Source: Zymoseptoria tritici IPO323 (Eukaryota; Ascomycota; Dothideomycetes; Mycosphaerellales; Mycosphaerellaceae). Taken from it: 64,000 bases of DNA. The notes beneath the pieces were generated by a model. It was not told the DNA's origin. It ran no database searches and worked only from the letters and a program-made list of their open reading frames with translations. Made by a program: the position numbers and the translations under genes. The stretch covers positions 1,110,055 to 1,174,054 of the forward strand of contig NC_018213.1 in assembly GCF_000219625.1 (NCBI RefSeq), in the 5' to 3' direction. Below are positions 31,115 to 42,925 of this stretch, in pieces. Numbering within the stretch: the stretch's first letter is position 1; every line of letters begins with the position of its first letter.

Positions 31115-31749
31115 TCCTGAGGGACTTGTGGTGCTTGCGATTTCCTCTGTGTCTAGCGTTGTTTGACGATGTTACGGGGTGGCTGATAAACCGGCTACTA
31201 CTATTTACCACTTACTTTCTTCCCTTCACATACGGCAATACACCATTGCCAATCGTTGCTGCGGGCGCTTCTATCAGATACCCTCGCTGGCCTTGCCTGT
31301 CGACGGGAGAGAAAGAAGGAAGGGAGGTGAAGGAATTAGAGAAAGAATGGAGGAAAGGAAGATTGAGAAAGGACTCTCGCCCGTGTTTCGAACTTATTAT
31401 GTGTAGATATATGGTTGATCGGCTTGTGTGGTATGCAATGGACTAGTCAAAGCTTGCCTCTTCAAACTCGTAGCTCTTCTTCTCCTGTACTCCGAGCCAC
31501 ACGGCCAATAGTTATGCGTGAGTCTCGCAGTCCCGTCTTTGACAATGAACTCGCGAACAAAGCCATCTGTTCTCCCACCGCATTTCGCCATGCCACTTTC
31601 CCTCGTCCAGTCTGCGACTTACAATATCACTGATCGGCACTTTCACATTATCAGCGGCCCCAACATGCTATGACATCGCACAACAGCGCGTATCCTTTAG
31701 TACCGCATGCATGTCGTGCAGAAGCGTGAAGCACTGAAGCCCAATTCAC
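31115..31749. other. intergenic, no supported gene
   Basis: Contains the 3' flank of the SH3 gene and the promoter of the next gene on the same strand. Confidence 0.5.
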
Positions 31750-32922
31750 ATGGCAGGCGGTCCGAGCTCGAAACAACGGCGGCCTCCGGCTGCTAAACTT
31801 TCGACGGCACCACCCCAGAACGGACCTGCTTCACAACAAAACCATCAAAAGTCTTCCGACGCGGCCGACACAGGAGAAGGGAAGAGATTGAAACTAGAAA
31901 GCCGTGGAGATAGGAAGACTTCAAGAAAACGAAGACGGGACGAGAACGACGAATCCCAGGATAGAGGGAGCAAGAAAGGCGAGGACTGTGCTTGGATTCT
32001 TGAGGGGAAGGAGAAGGCGAAGAAAGGGAAGCGGAAGAGGGAGGAGGACTCTTCGAATACTGAGGTTTCGACCGCTGACAAATCTATTGGGAACAAGAGA
32101 ACCAAGAGCAGAAAGATTGAAGACGCATCCTCGACTGCACCAGCTCTTGAAGCTGAAGCAAGCGCGAATCCAATTCATGACAGAAGTAACGACCAAAATA
32201 GCACGAACTCCGAGGACACCGGCACCACGATCTTCGACTTCGACGCCCTCGCTACAGCCTGCGCCCAAGCAAACTGCACACCAGAAGACATCGACCTCGG
32301 AATCTGTGACGCCGACTGGATCTGTGACTACACATGCCAAGTGGTGGCCCGCAGACTTGCTTCGGCGCCCTTGACGAAAGTAGACGTCCTGATTGAGACA
32401 CTCGCACGAGAGGCGCTGCAGAGTTTCGAAGCGCTCGAGTTATTGGAACGAAGTGTGAGCGAGGTGTTTAATTGTGTTGCTTGGTGGTTTGCTTTCAAGT
32501 TTTTGGAGCTGAAAAGACCGGGTGCGGGAGACGAGTTTGAGTCCAACAGATTGGCCACGCCGGGTCTTTCGACTGGGTTTGCGAGGGTCAACATTGGACG
32601 GCCGAACGGATTGGGAAGACTTGTTCTTGCGAGTGGAAGTCCAGAGTCACTGGAGACACCGGCACCTTGGCAGATTCGAATTGTGTCAACCCCTGGTCTT
32701 TCGAGCGGTGTGAGCAAGCTGCACATCACGACTGAAACCGCCGTAGCTGGACAAGCGACACCTGGACTTTCCGACGGTCTTGAAGCCTTGCATATCGTGA
32801 GACGGAAGAATCCGCCTAGACAAGCGAGCAGAGCGACGCCAGGACTCTCGAGAAACTTCAGTCATCTGCAATTGGCGAGCGAAGACAGTGTCCTGCAAGA
32901 CAGCCAGTACACCCGTTTCTGA
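31750..32922 (+). CDS. uncharacterised nuclear protein with four TPGLS repeats
   Basis: Single exon, 390 residues. The first 130 residues are Lys/Arg-rich with several likely nuclear localisation signals (KTSRKRRRDE, KKGKRKREED). A central, apparently folded segment (about 160-255) reads TTIFDFDALATACAQ, CDADWICDYTCQVVARRLAS and VFNCVAWWFAFKFLEL. The C-terminal part has four copies of a motif T-P-G-L-S-x-G/N-hydrophobic, then L-H-I or similar, starting at 32554, 32686, 32755 and 32833. I do not recognise the family. Its stop lies only 35 bp before the next ATG on the same strand, so the two genes may share transcription. Confidence 0.7.
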   Translation: MAGGPSSKQRRPPAAKLSTAPPQNGPASQQNHQKSSDAADTGEGKRLKLESRGDRKTSRKRRRDENDESQDRGSKKGEDCAWILEGKEKAKKGKRKREEDSSNTEVSTADKSIGNKRTKSRKIEDASSTAPALEAEASANPIHDRSNDQNSTNSEDTGTTIFDFDALATACAQANCTPEDIDLGICDADWICDYTCQVVARRLASAPLTKVDVLIETLAREALQSFEALELLERSVSEVFNCVAWWFAFKFLELKRPGAGDEFESNRLATPGLSTGFARVNIGRPNGLGRLVLASGSPESLETPAPWQIRIVSTPGLSSGVSKLHITTETAVAGQATPGLSDGLEALHIVRRKNPPRQASRATPGLSRNFSHLQLASEDSVLQDSQYTRF

Positions 32923-32957
32923 GTGCTGATCTCAGCCGAGCACCAACACGAACGACG

Positions 32958-34622
32958 ATGCCGGGCCCAAGTGTTCCCGGCGCCCAACTGGGACAATTCC
33001 TCGTTGCCATCAATGGATTCATACAAAATCACAACGAGGATCAGCTCGCACAGTGGATGGTCATCGAACCGCCGTTTCCCAACGAATATCAGCAGTTGAT
33101 CAGCGAGGTGCGACAACTGTATCCAAAGGGCAACGAGAGTGCGCTGGAGGACAAGTGCAGACAGGTGCTCGGTGCTGCTCGGGAGGGTGTGGATGGCAGT
33201 GGGACTTGGTCGCAATTCATACTGTTCATGGTGCAGTATCTTGTCTATTTGCGAGACCTGCAGCCAGATAAGGATCATTTGCTGGAGACTTTTGAGTCGC
33301 TGAGTTTGTTGCAGAAGTAAGTCCTCTCCCTGTTAAGTTGTGAGCTTCGACCCATGCTAACAACGCACAGGAAAGCGAACAGCGCTCTCAACCACGGAGT
33401 ACTAGGGCAGCTCATGCTATCCGTGGTGGTCACCAGCGCCAAATTCGTGTGCTTCCTCGCCATCACCCTGGACAAGGATCCTTCACTCCTCGGCAGCGGA
33501 GCTAAGGCGGCCGCCAAAGAAGACGATTCACCGGTGTCACTCGCCGAAGGAGCCGTGAATAACCTCCGCGACGCATTCAACACATGTGCGACCGACCGCA
33601 CATCCTACCTCGACAGTAATGGCAGACCCGAAGGCAAGAAGCGTGGCATCTACCTCATCGCCAACATCTGCTTCAAAATCCTGTTCCAATGCCGCAAAAC
33701 GAGCAACGCTACCACCTTCTTCGAACACATCTACCTCCACTCCCCACCTCTGAGCGCCTATCCCAAAAGCCAACGAGTCACCTACCTGTACTACCTCGGT
33801 GCCTACCTCTTCGAGAACAGCCACTTCTACCGCGCCCAACTCGCGCTCCAACATGCCTATGACGAATCCCCTGCTAGTCCTCAATGCATCCGCCAACGTC
33901 GACGTATCCTGGTCTATCTCATCACCTCCAACATTATCATGGGCCGCTTCCCATCCGCCTCCCTCCTGCAACGCCCCGAAGCACAAGGCCTCTACGACCG
34001 CTTCATGCCTCTCATGCACGCCATTCGCAGCGGCAACATCGCCGCGTTCAGGCAGCACCTCGACTGGAGCAGTCCGCACGCCGACTTCTTCCTCCACTTC
34101 CGAATCCTCCTACAACTCCGCAACCGCTGCGAAGTCCTCGTATGGAGAAGCTTAATCCGTAAGACCTGGATTTTAGCCGGCACGAGGTACGACCGGACTG
34201 GGAACAGCAAAGCCGCACCGCACGTGAGCGTCGAAGATCTAGTCGCAGTCTTCTACGCTCTAGAAAAGCGCGCTCAAAATCCGGCCGAAGCAGTGTGGCA
34301 GGACCCCGACTTCGACGGCGCAGACTACAAAACCGAGCCGGACAAGCTCCTCCCCGATGCGACGTCCATCGAGTCGATACTCTCCTCGCTCATCGAGCAA
34401 GGGTTTCTGCGTGGATTTTTGGCGCATCGATCGGGCAAGTTTGTGATTATGGGAGCGAAGCAGAGAGGTGGAGATGAATTGGCGGCGGGCTTTCCGACGC
34501 CTTGGGAGGTTATTCGGCAGAAGGCGGACGAGGAGGTTCCGGGGTGGAGAAAGATGCCGCAGAGTGGTGCTGGTGGGATGGTGATCAATTTGAGCGGTGC
34601 GAGGCCGGCGGGCATGGTTTAA
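32958..34622 (+). CDS. PCI-domain protein of the Csn12/Thp1/PCID2 family
   Basis: Exons 32958-33316 and 33371-34622 give 536 residues; the 54-bp intron has a GCTAAC branch. Helical-repeat sequence leads to family blocks: KKRGIYLIANICFKILFQCR, SQRVTYLYYLGAYLFENSHF and RRRILVYLITSNIIMGRFPS (the last two are the most conserved). A winged-helix PCI end contains ESILSSLIEQGFLRGFLAH. Proteins of this family act in mRNA export (TREX-2) or copurify with the COP9 signalosome. Csn12 is the more likely assignment from the N-terminus (FIQNHNEDQLAQWMVIEPPF), but Thp1 cannot be excluded. Confidence 0.85.
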
Positions 34623-35586
34623 AGGAGTCTTGTGGTGGAAAGTTAAGGAAGATTTTGTTCGCAAGGAGACCAGGGAGTATTACACCATAGAAGAGCAAAC
34701 GCCATGGTCGATATTCAGAAAGGTCCACACTCCATCATCGGTCTGGTCTTCAAGTGGCCCATCGCTAACTCATCAATAGCCCATACCAGCCCATTGAATT
34801 GGGAAATTCAATACACAGCCTGTCGAAGTCTTTCCACCGGCCAAGCCGAACGTTGGCGGGTCTCATACCTCGCTATTGGCTTCTTCTTGGCGGAAGCTAA
34901 CGGCTGTTCCTCATTGGCATATACTGCCAATATTCCAGGTGCGATGGTCCCAAAGTCTCAGGTATCCGATGTCCTTATGAGGTGCAGCAGTGCTTGGTCC
35001 GGCTAGAAGTGTTTTGGCGTTGTTCGAGGGTCTTATTGCGGCTTCTGCTTTGGGAAGGTAGGGTACGTGGTGGTCTGCTGACTGTCGAATGGTTGAGAAG
35101 ACTTGCCCTCGCTGGCGTTAGGTGTCGGAGGATACATGTTTGTCTGGTAACACGGAACTTCTCAGATCACATGAACCGACAGCTAACAGTCCTTCCAAAT
35201 ACTCTGACCACGCAGGTCATTCTCCATCTCCTCTCGAAAGGCCAGATCTGCGAACGACCAATCGATGGAAGCGGAGAAGGACAGAGTTCAGTCTTCATTC
35301 TAGACCCCGCCTTCACCCCGCAACGGCTGGACTGGTCGACGTAGACTAGCTTCACGATCGGATCAACACCAGAAGAGTGTGTTCCAGACGTTGGTTCGGC
35401 GACATGGAAGTCCTGCTGTTGGACGAGGTTTGTGCAACCGCTTAGCAGGCTGCATTGGCGTGTACGGTCGAGGCGGTGGTACATATGTTCGCTATGGTCG
35501 CTGTTTGTATATCCCTTTGTTCGATTGACCCAAGCCGATATCTGATCACCGACGCGAATCGATAACAGCAACTCGTTCTCATCAAT
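34623..35586. other. intergenic, no supported gene
   Basis: Nothing convincing on either strand; a 215-codon minus-strand frame overlaps the start of the catalase-like gene and is its shadow. Confidence 0.5.
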
Positions 35587-36824
35587 ATGTCGAAGTACAT
35601 CCGCTGGGACGCCGAGGGCGTCGAGTACGAGCAGCCGGGCGAAAAGGAGAAGATCTGGGAGGTGTCGGAGCAGTTCAACCGCATGCAGATGATGAATTTC
35701 AACGAGCACCACCACTGCTTGCGAGGAACCCATCTCAAGACCCAAGGTGTAGGTGTTTATCGTCCGCAACCCCGAATATGGTTGTACTGACCCTCTCCAG
35801 TGCGTCATGGGCAAATTTGTCGTTCACGAGAACCTTCCCGCCCACCTCGCCCAAGGCATGTTCGCAAAAGCCGGCACATACGACGTGATCATGCGCTACT
35901 CGTCCCTGACGCCCAAGATCCTCCCCGACAACGCTCCGCAGCCGCGAGGCATTGGTATGAAGATCTTTGGCGTGCAGGGCGAGAAGATCTGGGGCGAGGA
36001 CAAAGGCACGCAGGACTTCACATTCAACAACTACCCCGTGCTTGAACTCCGCACTCCCAAGGACACTCATGAGATTGCCGACTCGCTGGAGCGAAACTGG
36101 AACACGCTTGAGAAGTTTGCCACTGAGCTGTCGGAGCGGCCAGATGCGGAGGTTGCGTGTATGCCGGCTCGACTGCCCAAGCAGCATAGTAAGCACTCTT
36201 GATGAGGGATGATGACGAGATTCGTTCTGACAGATGATAGTGGTGGCCATGAAGGAGTGGTCGCAGTCCGCATACCGTCATGGAGACTACGTCGCCAAAT
36301 ACGGCGTTTTCCCCAAGGGCGAGGAGCAGATCAAGCTCGAGAACGAACTCATCGCTGATGATGCCCCAATCAACATCCTCTCCCAGCACACTCGCCAATT
36401 CCATCAGAACCACAAGGTCACCTACTCCTTCTGCGCTCAGCTCTTGCAGAACCTCGATCAGCAGCCCGTGGAAGACATCGGCGTGGAGTGGGATGAGAAG
36501 AAGTACCCGTTCGAAGAGATTGCACACCTCGAATTCGATCCGCAAGACTCATGGCTGCCCGAGTTCCGTGTCTGGTGGGACGACAGGATTACCTGCAACT
36601 CATGGCACGGCTTGAAGGCGCACCAGCCGCTCGGCAGCACCAACCGCATGAGGAGGGTCGTATATGCCGAGAGCAGGAAGCTTCGTCTGCGCGTGAATGC
36701 TTTCAAGGACTACATCGAACCCGCAGGTCTGGCAGAGGTGCCAGCGCCGATTCCAGCCGTACAGATTCCCATGAATCCGAAAGCTGGACAATTTGCGGTG
36801 ACTTCGGTGCAAGTTGGTGCTTGA
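35587..36824 (+). CDS. catalase-like heme protein
   Basis: Exons 35587-35748, 35801-36188 and 36241-36824 give 377 residues. Intron 1 (52 bp) has a GTAGGT donor and CTGAC branch; for intron 2 the distal TAG at 36240 is chosen because it gives KQHMVAMKEWSQ in frame. Catalase-core features are RGTHLKTQG with the distal His, a VIMRYSSL segment, QPRGIGMKIFGVQG, TQDFTFNNYPVLEL (compare the catalase RDF..NN.PVF block) and YRHGDYVAKYGVFP. The protein is shorter than ordinary 500-residue catalases. Such short catalase-like proteins may be peroxidases or oxygenases using peroxide; the reaction is unknown. No peroxisomal C-terminal signal is visible (ends VQVGA). Confidence 0.82.
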
Positions 36825-37002
36825 GTCGGATCAAAGCCTGTAGAGAGTGTAGCAATGCCTTGAACCCTTTTTCTCGTGTCAATGCGGGCAATATACGGTG
36901 ATTCTTGTATCGATGAGCGCAATATCCGATGCAAGTCATCAACCAATCATTGTCCAAAGACGGTCCAGTGAATGCGGTCAGACTCGCATCACCGCGCAAA
37001 AA

Positions 37003-37939
37003 TCACCAGAAAAGGTGCTTTGGGAACTGTGCAGGAAGTTGTTTCTCGGATGTCGGTGTCTCCTCCTGGCGTGTTGGAGGTCGCATTTCTGTTATCTGGG
37101 GATCAATTTGCTTGGACACAGATCGAGCCGGATTGGATATTGAAAACAGAGCTTCGCATGCATCACGAGTCTCCTCGCTGTACCTCCTCTGACTCAGCGC
37201 TGAAGAGCCATGCTGAGCTTGTCGCCAGTCTCCATTCTCGCCGTAAGGGTGTTGAGAGACTGCTTGGTACTGTCTAGGATCGTCCACAATCATTCTTGCG
37301 ATCGGGGCGGCCTGACCGTTGAGGATAGGTGGAGAGGCATGTGGCATGTGAGGTAACTCTGGTGTTTGCTCCAGTTTCTGACTCGGGTATGGCAGGTGTG
37401 GACCGGGATGGTCAGACTTTACAAAGCCATCAGTGCGATGCCTCTGCCACTCTCTGATTGTGTCTGGGCGGTTCAAAGGATGTTTCGACCAGTATTCCGG
37501 TCCCGAAAGAGAGGTCGCCCAAGCTTGATGGGATGGTCCATGGCCAGTGTCGTTGTGCAAAGTGGCTACTAGCTGTTCGTTCGACACTTGAGGCAATAGA
37601 CTGAGTAGAAGTCTTTCGGTTTCCTGCAGCCGGTCTTGCAGCGAGCGTAGATAGTCCTTGGCTGGTCCTCTGTTGCGCTGTGAGCATACGTCTTTCAAAC
37701 TGACTGAGAACAACATCCAGCCTCACCTCTTCTTCTGATCACTCCACCAGCATTCTTCATTGTGCAATCGACATTGGTCGCATGTTGGTCTTCCACGGTT
37801 AGCATCAGCCAAAGTGGTTCAAGGCATGTCTCCCAGCGACTCACTTCTCTCCGCTGCATTTCTGACGCCTGGCTCGACAGACAGCGCATGCTGCTGTGAT
37901 TCTTGACCTTCGACCTTTCTCTGGTGTGCTGGTTGGCAT
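37003..37939 (-). CDS. Zn2Cys6 DNA-binding protein without middle homology domain
   Basis: Minus-strand exons 37939-37845, 37789-37727 and 37669-37003 give 274 residues. Splicing builds the binuclear zinc cluster: CAVCRARRQKC, then CDQCRLHNEEC, spanning the first intron (55 bp). The basic linker KKRGPAKDYLRSLQDR and a dimerisation coiled coil (LQETERLLLSLLPQV) follow. A GPEYWSKHPLNRPDTIREWQ segment is the only other ordered-looking part. The rest is Pro/Gln-rich and probably disordered. It lacks the regulatory domain of most family members, which is instead encoded divergently at 38258-40251. It may be a naturally short regulator or the detached 5' half of one gene. Confidence 0.8.
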
Positions 37940-38257
37940 TCTGTTGTTGATGTTGGTATGTGCTGCGATGGGCAGGGAAAGAATGAGGCAGAACGATTGA
38001 GCGGACGGGAGGACCACCCCCTGCCTTGGTTGAAAAACGGAACGATTTAGGCGGGATTTCAAGGGCGGGCGTTCCACCTAGAATCGACGCCAAGATTTCC
38101 TGACAAAGCCAAAATATGCCCTGGTCCGCCGGACTCATTCTGACTCTCAGTCAAATCTCGCCCACGGGATTCATTCAACGTCCGACAGCCGACGCTCATC
38201 CTTCCGAAAACCGCGATTCTCCGTTCTTTGCTCTGGACATGAGTCCAGATCGAAATC
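37940..38257. promoter_or_regulatory. shared region between two divergent transcription-factor-like genes
   Basis: This 318-bp gap separates the two start codons and must hold both promoters. If the genes are halves of one broken gene, it also contains a rearrangement breakpoint. Confidence 0.45.
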
Positions 38258-40251
38258 ATGGAGATCCCCAAGACCGAGGCGGAGGACTCGCCCACAAGCA
38301 ACCATGAAACGGGCTCTCTCATACCTGAGGCCGGATCAAGTCGGTTCATTGGATCCTCCTCTGGGGTGTACTTCATCAATACTGTGAAGCAAGCCTTTGC
38401 TTCGTCACGGCAGTATGAAGGATCTGTCCTTCCTGCTGCCGAAGAAACAGTAGGTGGGGAGGACGATATTGCTTCTGCTCGCAATTCACCCGAGCGTGGT
38501 ACCCACTACGAAGTCATCATTGGAGCCCACAACAACACAGTTGAGATCATCAACCGATCAACGCAGCTGGGTTCATTACCAACCTACGACACAGCACAAC
38601 TGCTCGCGGTGGAATATTTTCAAACATGGCATCCAATTCTTCCTTTCCTTTCTGGACAAGAATTTCTGCAAGACCTCGACGCACTCTACTCAGATTCCAA
38701 GGTCATGAAGGGCGGAAACAGAATCGCCGTAGACAGGACCCGGACTTGCTACCTTGTCATCTTACAATGCGTCTTTTCTATGGGAGCCTTCACCACCTCA
38801 AATCCATCCTCCACGCAAACATCAGTCTTGTCGAAGTCGGACCTGCTCTCTCTTGTTGGCTCACTTGCTTCACGGCATGATCTGCTTTCCGTGCAGACAG
38901 TTCTCGCCGCACAACTATATTGCATATCGACCATGAATCTGCGCACCGCATCGTCGTTGGGTGGTCTTCTGAGCAAGCTTGTCTATCATGCGGGTCTCCA
39001 CAGGTGTCCATATCGCTATCCTCAACTCTCTAATGAGGACCGAGACCTTCGCAAGCGCATCTTTTGGTCCGCATATGCTCTGGACCGGTACCTGGCCCAG
39101 TCTCTTGGCATCCCTGTATCCTTTCTCGATTCTGAGATTGATGTCTGCGTTTCAGGAAGGAGCGAGAAGCACGATACGGAAGCTCTCAACACTAACGGAG
39201 TGCCTGCCCGTACAACGGGTGCCAATTCTGGGGCCTCCGGCCAGTCTTCGCCCAGTACCGCGAATGCTCATGGATCTGATGCTACGCGATCCCATGCAGA
39301 CGAACCTCGCGACGGACCAGGCAACAATCGCGAAGTCATTCTTGCCAACTTTGTCGAATATGGTAGACTGCTTGGACGAGCGCTGGAGATCTACCATGCT
39401 TCTCTGCACTCTCGTAATCATGATTCTCGCAAGATATTGTTCTTACGGTCAGATATTGACAAGTGGTTCAACAGTTTTCCGGAAGAGCCGACCGGACGTG
39501 GCGATCCAGGCGTCGACATGCAAGTCACTCGCTTCCTGCCGTTTCTGCATGTCTTGTATGAACAACTGATCATCTCGATCAATCGGCCGTCTTTATCACT
39601 ACCGCGGTCTGCTCCGGAATTCCATCACGGCCTTCAAGTCACGATTCGAGCCGCGAAGAGAACCATCCTCGCACTGGAGAAGCAGCCGAACTTGTTCTGG
39701 CCTGGGTATCTTTCTGCTTGCTGGATGTCCGGGTTGATCGTATCATTTGCTTGCCAGATCGGATTGTACAACACAAGACAAGGCTCTCAGTAAGTCGAGC
39801 ACACCATTTCCCAATACTGGTCATGGCATTGCTAATATGGCGAAACAGGGAAATCCTTCGCTGTCTAGACCTGCTGCGGCGCATGAGCGAGCGCTGGAAG
39901 AGTGCAAAGCGCTGCTACGCAGCTCTATCAACGCTACTATCCGATCTACAGCGTCCAAAGCGACGAGCAGAGTCTGAAGCCATGACCGAAGATGAGCTGA
40001 ACGGACAAAATCCCAAGCGCAGGCGCCAAGATAGCATTGATCTAGACTCTCCAAATACGGTCCAGGTCGGGGTGTCTACCACTCCAAGGGCACCGCCAGC
40101 GATGCAAAATCCGGGATTCGCTCCTTTTCCGCCGAGTATCAACTATGGAGACTGGGACGTGAACGACTTCTTTCAGGATATCTCCTGGGAGAACCTGTTC
40201 GATATTGGAGACATGCCTCAAGATGCTGGCTTACAATTTTTCGCGGGATGA
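38258..40251 (+). CDS. fungal-specific transcription factor domain protein lacking a zinc cluster
   Basis: Exons 38258-39789 and 39849-40251 give 644 residues. The fungal transcription factor (middle homology) domain is clear: SSSGVYFINTVKQAF near the start, YFQTWHPILPFLSGQEFLQD, LLSKLVYHAGLHRCPYRYP, LRKRIFWSAYALDRYLAQSL and GIPVSFLDSEIDV. The C-terminal exon has RRMSERWKSAKRCYAALSTL and an acidic aromatic tail (DWDVNDFFQDISWENLFDI) that may activate transcription. There is no Zn2Cys6 motif upstream in frame; a stop lies 15-18 bases before the ATG's fifth upstream codon. Without a DNA-binding domain it may be a cofactor or the separated 3' half of the neighbouring regulator. Confidence 0.82.
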
Positions 40252-42589
40252 GCATGCGGGCATCGGAACGTTAGCCCTACTTCTCGACCAGAGCATCCGG
40301 GAAGGCTTTGCTCCTTGTCTCGCCGTCGTTGCCAGAAGATCCTGCAGAGTACAGATCAGTCTGGCGAAAAGGCCTGCCGGGCCAGCGGCGATGACTCGTG
40401 TAAAAATTCCGGTATTTCCTTCACTGCCACCAACTGGTCCCGGGCTCCGTGGAGGCACTTGTTGCTACCCTTCGGGTAGCGCACTTGGGAGTGTCTGGAA
40501 GTAGTCTATCGGCAGTAGATTTGCTGTTCCAGCGGGTCATCGACATATCGAAGTGCTCGCTAAAGGTCAAAAACACGTGCGTGCTACGTTCACTCACCGA
40601 ATGCTTATCATCAGCCCGGGAAGTCAGCAAGCACCGTTTTCTAAATCGAGCACGAAGGCGCGCGAGACGATGATGTCACTCGTCTAACAGAAAGACTGAC
40701 AATCGTGCAATACCGATGTTCTGCAGCTATCATTCTCGCACTGCGGCCCTCCTGCATCGTATTCGAAAACATGTGACGCCTGCGAATCCCGACATCAAGA
40801 CTCAAAACAAGCCCGTCCCAAAAATCACACCATCCGGCGCCCCCAAGACCGTTGCCTTCACCACGAAGCCACCATCTAACACCCCGCCCATCCATCCCCA
40901 TGCGGGATGCACCCTGGGTGGTGGCCATCCTTAGGACACGGGTTCTTCTGCAAGCAGACCGACCGCGTTAGCAAGCGAGCAAAACGAGGGCCTTGCAGGG
41001 CGCATACTTCGACGCATTTGGAGGAGTAGCCCTCATCTCCACCGTTGCCGACGCATCTTCCCCATGGAAAATGTTTGTCCGGGTCCACGTATTCCCCTTT
41101 CGGAAGGCAATTCTATGGGCGGTTGTGAGTACGGGCGTGGCTGCTGAGATTTGGGAGATACTCACGAAGCCACCGAGGACGGTTGAGCCGAGGGAGAGCA
41201 GGAGGGAGAGGTGGAGAAAATGTGCATGGTTGCTGTTTGAGGGCTTGTGAAGCGGAGGTTTCTTACGATCGGGTGACTTGGAGGGTTGGGGTTTTGGCGC
41301 CTGTCACGTGAGACTGGCCGCGTTATATGATTTCAAGTGTCGACGGGCGGTGCACAGCAGGTGCAGAATCCGGTCAAACCTGAACTGGGGATCCATGTGT
41401 TGCAGCTCATTTCGCACGGTCAATTCGAACAGCTGCAACCTTGTCCCTCCATCTCGACACAGCATCTCCCTAGAATCAGAGCTCCCTCGGTCATGTGGTC
41501 GTGTCGTGATGTGAAGGGAATCATGTCGAGGATGTTACTACTGCGCGGGAGCTAGGAGATGCTATGGCAGGATGAAGAACGAGGGCTGCGGGCATTCGAT
41601 CGTCGACGCATAGCAAAAAGTCAGCATGACGGACCACGTGAAGAGAATGTTCGTTACGATTGGTGGAAGGAAGGTGCAGACTATAGTTGTCGGGCTATGT
41701 ACGCGCATAATGGCCAAATCTGGCATGACTGCCTCGCATTTGATGCTTGAAAGTGCCGGTCTTCCAGGGGTCATGAATGTGAGTGTGACAAGAAAGATCC
41801 TTGAAGCTGCGAAAGTCTAGAACAAGAGCAGAGCCATCTACATCCGGCGACTCCGGCCGCTATTTCAAATCATGCTTGCAAGTTTCGCGACAATATCTCG
41901 CACCCATGTTTCCAGCCCTACGTACACGGTAGTCGTCACCTCGAGGTTCAGAGTTCATATCAACAGCGGTATTGCTAGCATACTTCCCAGTGAAAGGCTT
42001 AGCAACATTGATGACGGAAGGTGCCTTACAAGCCGCGTGTTCGTCGCGCAACGGCTTTCCACAAGGCCAGCGGTCTTCAACGTTGTGCTAAAGGCAGGCT
42101 TCGTTTCGGACCATTCACTCGATTTCTCTCGAAAATGTCTGAGTCCGAGACTCGACTTGATTCTTTAGTGTCGATCGTCGCAGGAGCCGCGTGGAATCTA
42201 TGAAGGTGACTCCGCAGCGTGCAATCCGCAGCAGTCGAATCCAAAGTCCCGATCTCGATGTAGTGTGTTTCGGATTCCGGAAGTGGAAAGCGCATTCCGA
42301 ACAAGCTGGAGCCATATCCTGGGGCCCTTTTTATGCGGCCACGTGAGACTCGATATCGAGATCGTCAGGATGGTGTCGAGTAAAGTGTCATGTGCGCGCA
42401 AGCATGTCCTTCCTATCGTGTATGGCCGTGCATGATGAATCTGGCGATGAGGCGGACACCATGCCTTGATCTTCATCGCGATGCGGTTTGCAGTGTTTCG
42501 AAGATGTCTTCATTCTCTCGATTATGCTCCTCTACCTCCTAGCCCTCCACCTCCAGGTCTGATGCTTGAAATTGTCCAATGTTGTTGTT
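40252..42589. other. 2.3-kb intergenic region, no supported gene
   Basis: Only frames below about 100 codons without domains. A 64-codon frame at 41626-41820 is the most protein-like, but nothing supports it. Confidence 0.45.
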
Positions 42590-42925
42590 TTACTTTGGCT
42601 CATCATAAGGACCGAACATGGCAATCTCGATGGCGTCCATGATCCAGATAGACAGTGCGTCATACACACCCGCGACAAGTCCTTGCGCCGGCTCACCACT
42701 CTCCACCTGCGCCAGAAACTTCTTATCCTGTTCCGTAGTCGGGTTCTTCTTCGCCAATTCTCGCAGACTTTCGGCGGCCTGGGAGTCCTTGTGCAGGTCT
42801 AGCGTGACGACGTTGCCGTTTTGTCGCTTGTAGCTGATGGTGCGAGTGCGAGCGGAGAGGAAGGCAGGGCGAGAAGGCCTCATGCTTGTGTCAACCACGA
42901 CGGGGTTTGCGACGGCCGCGGCCAT
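42590..42925 (-). CDS. small hypothetical protein
   Basis: Single exon, 111 residues. It contains RTRTISYKRQNGNVVTLDLH, ESLRELAKKNPTTEQDKKFL and a hydrophobic YDALSIWIMDAIEIAMFGPY near the end. The composition is that of a real folded small protein, and no longer frame overlaps it. No family is recognised, and no signal peptide is seen. Confidence 0.55.
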   Translation of the reverse strand: MAAAVANPVVVDTSMRPSRPAFLSARTRTISYKRQNGNVVTLDLHKDSQAAESLRELAKKNPTTEQDKKFLAQVESGEPAQGLVAGVYDALSIWIMDAIEIAMFGPYDEPK

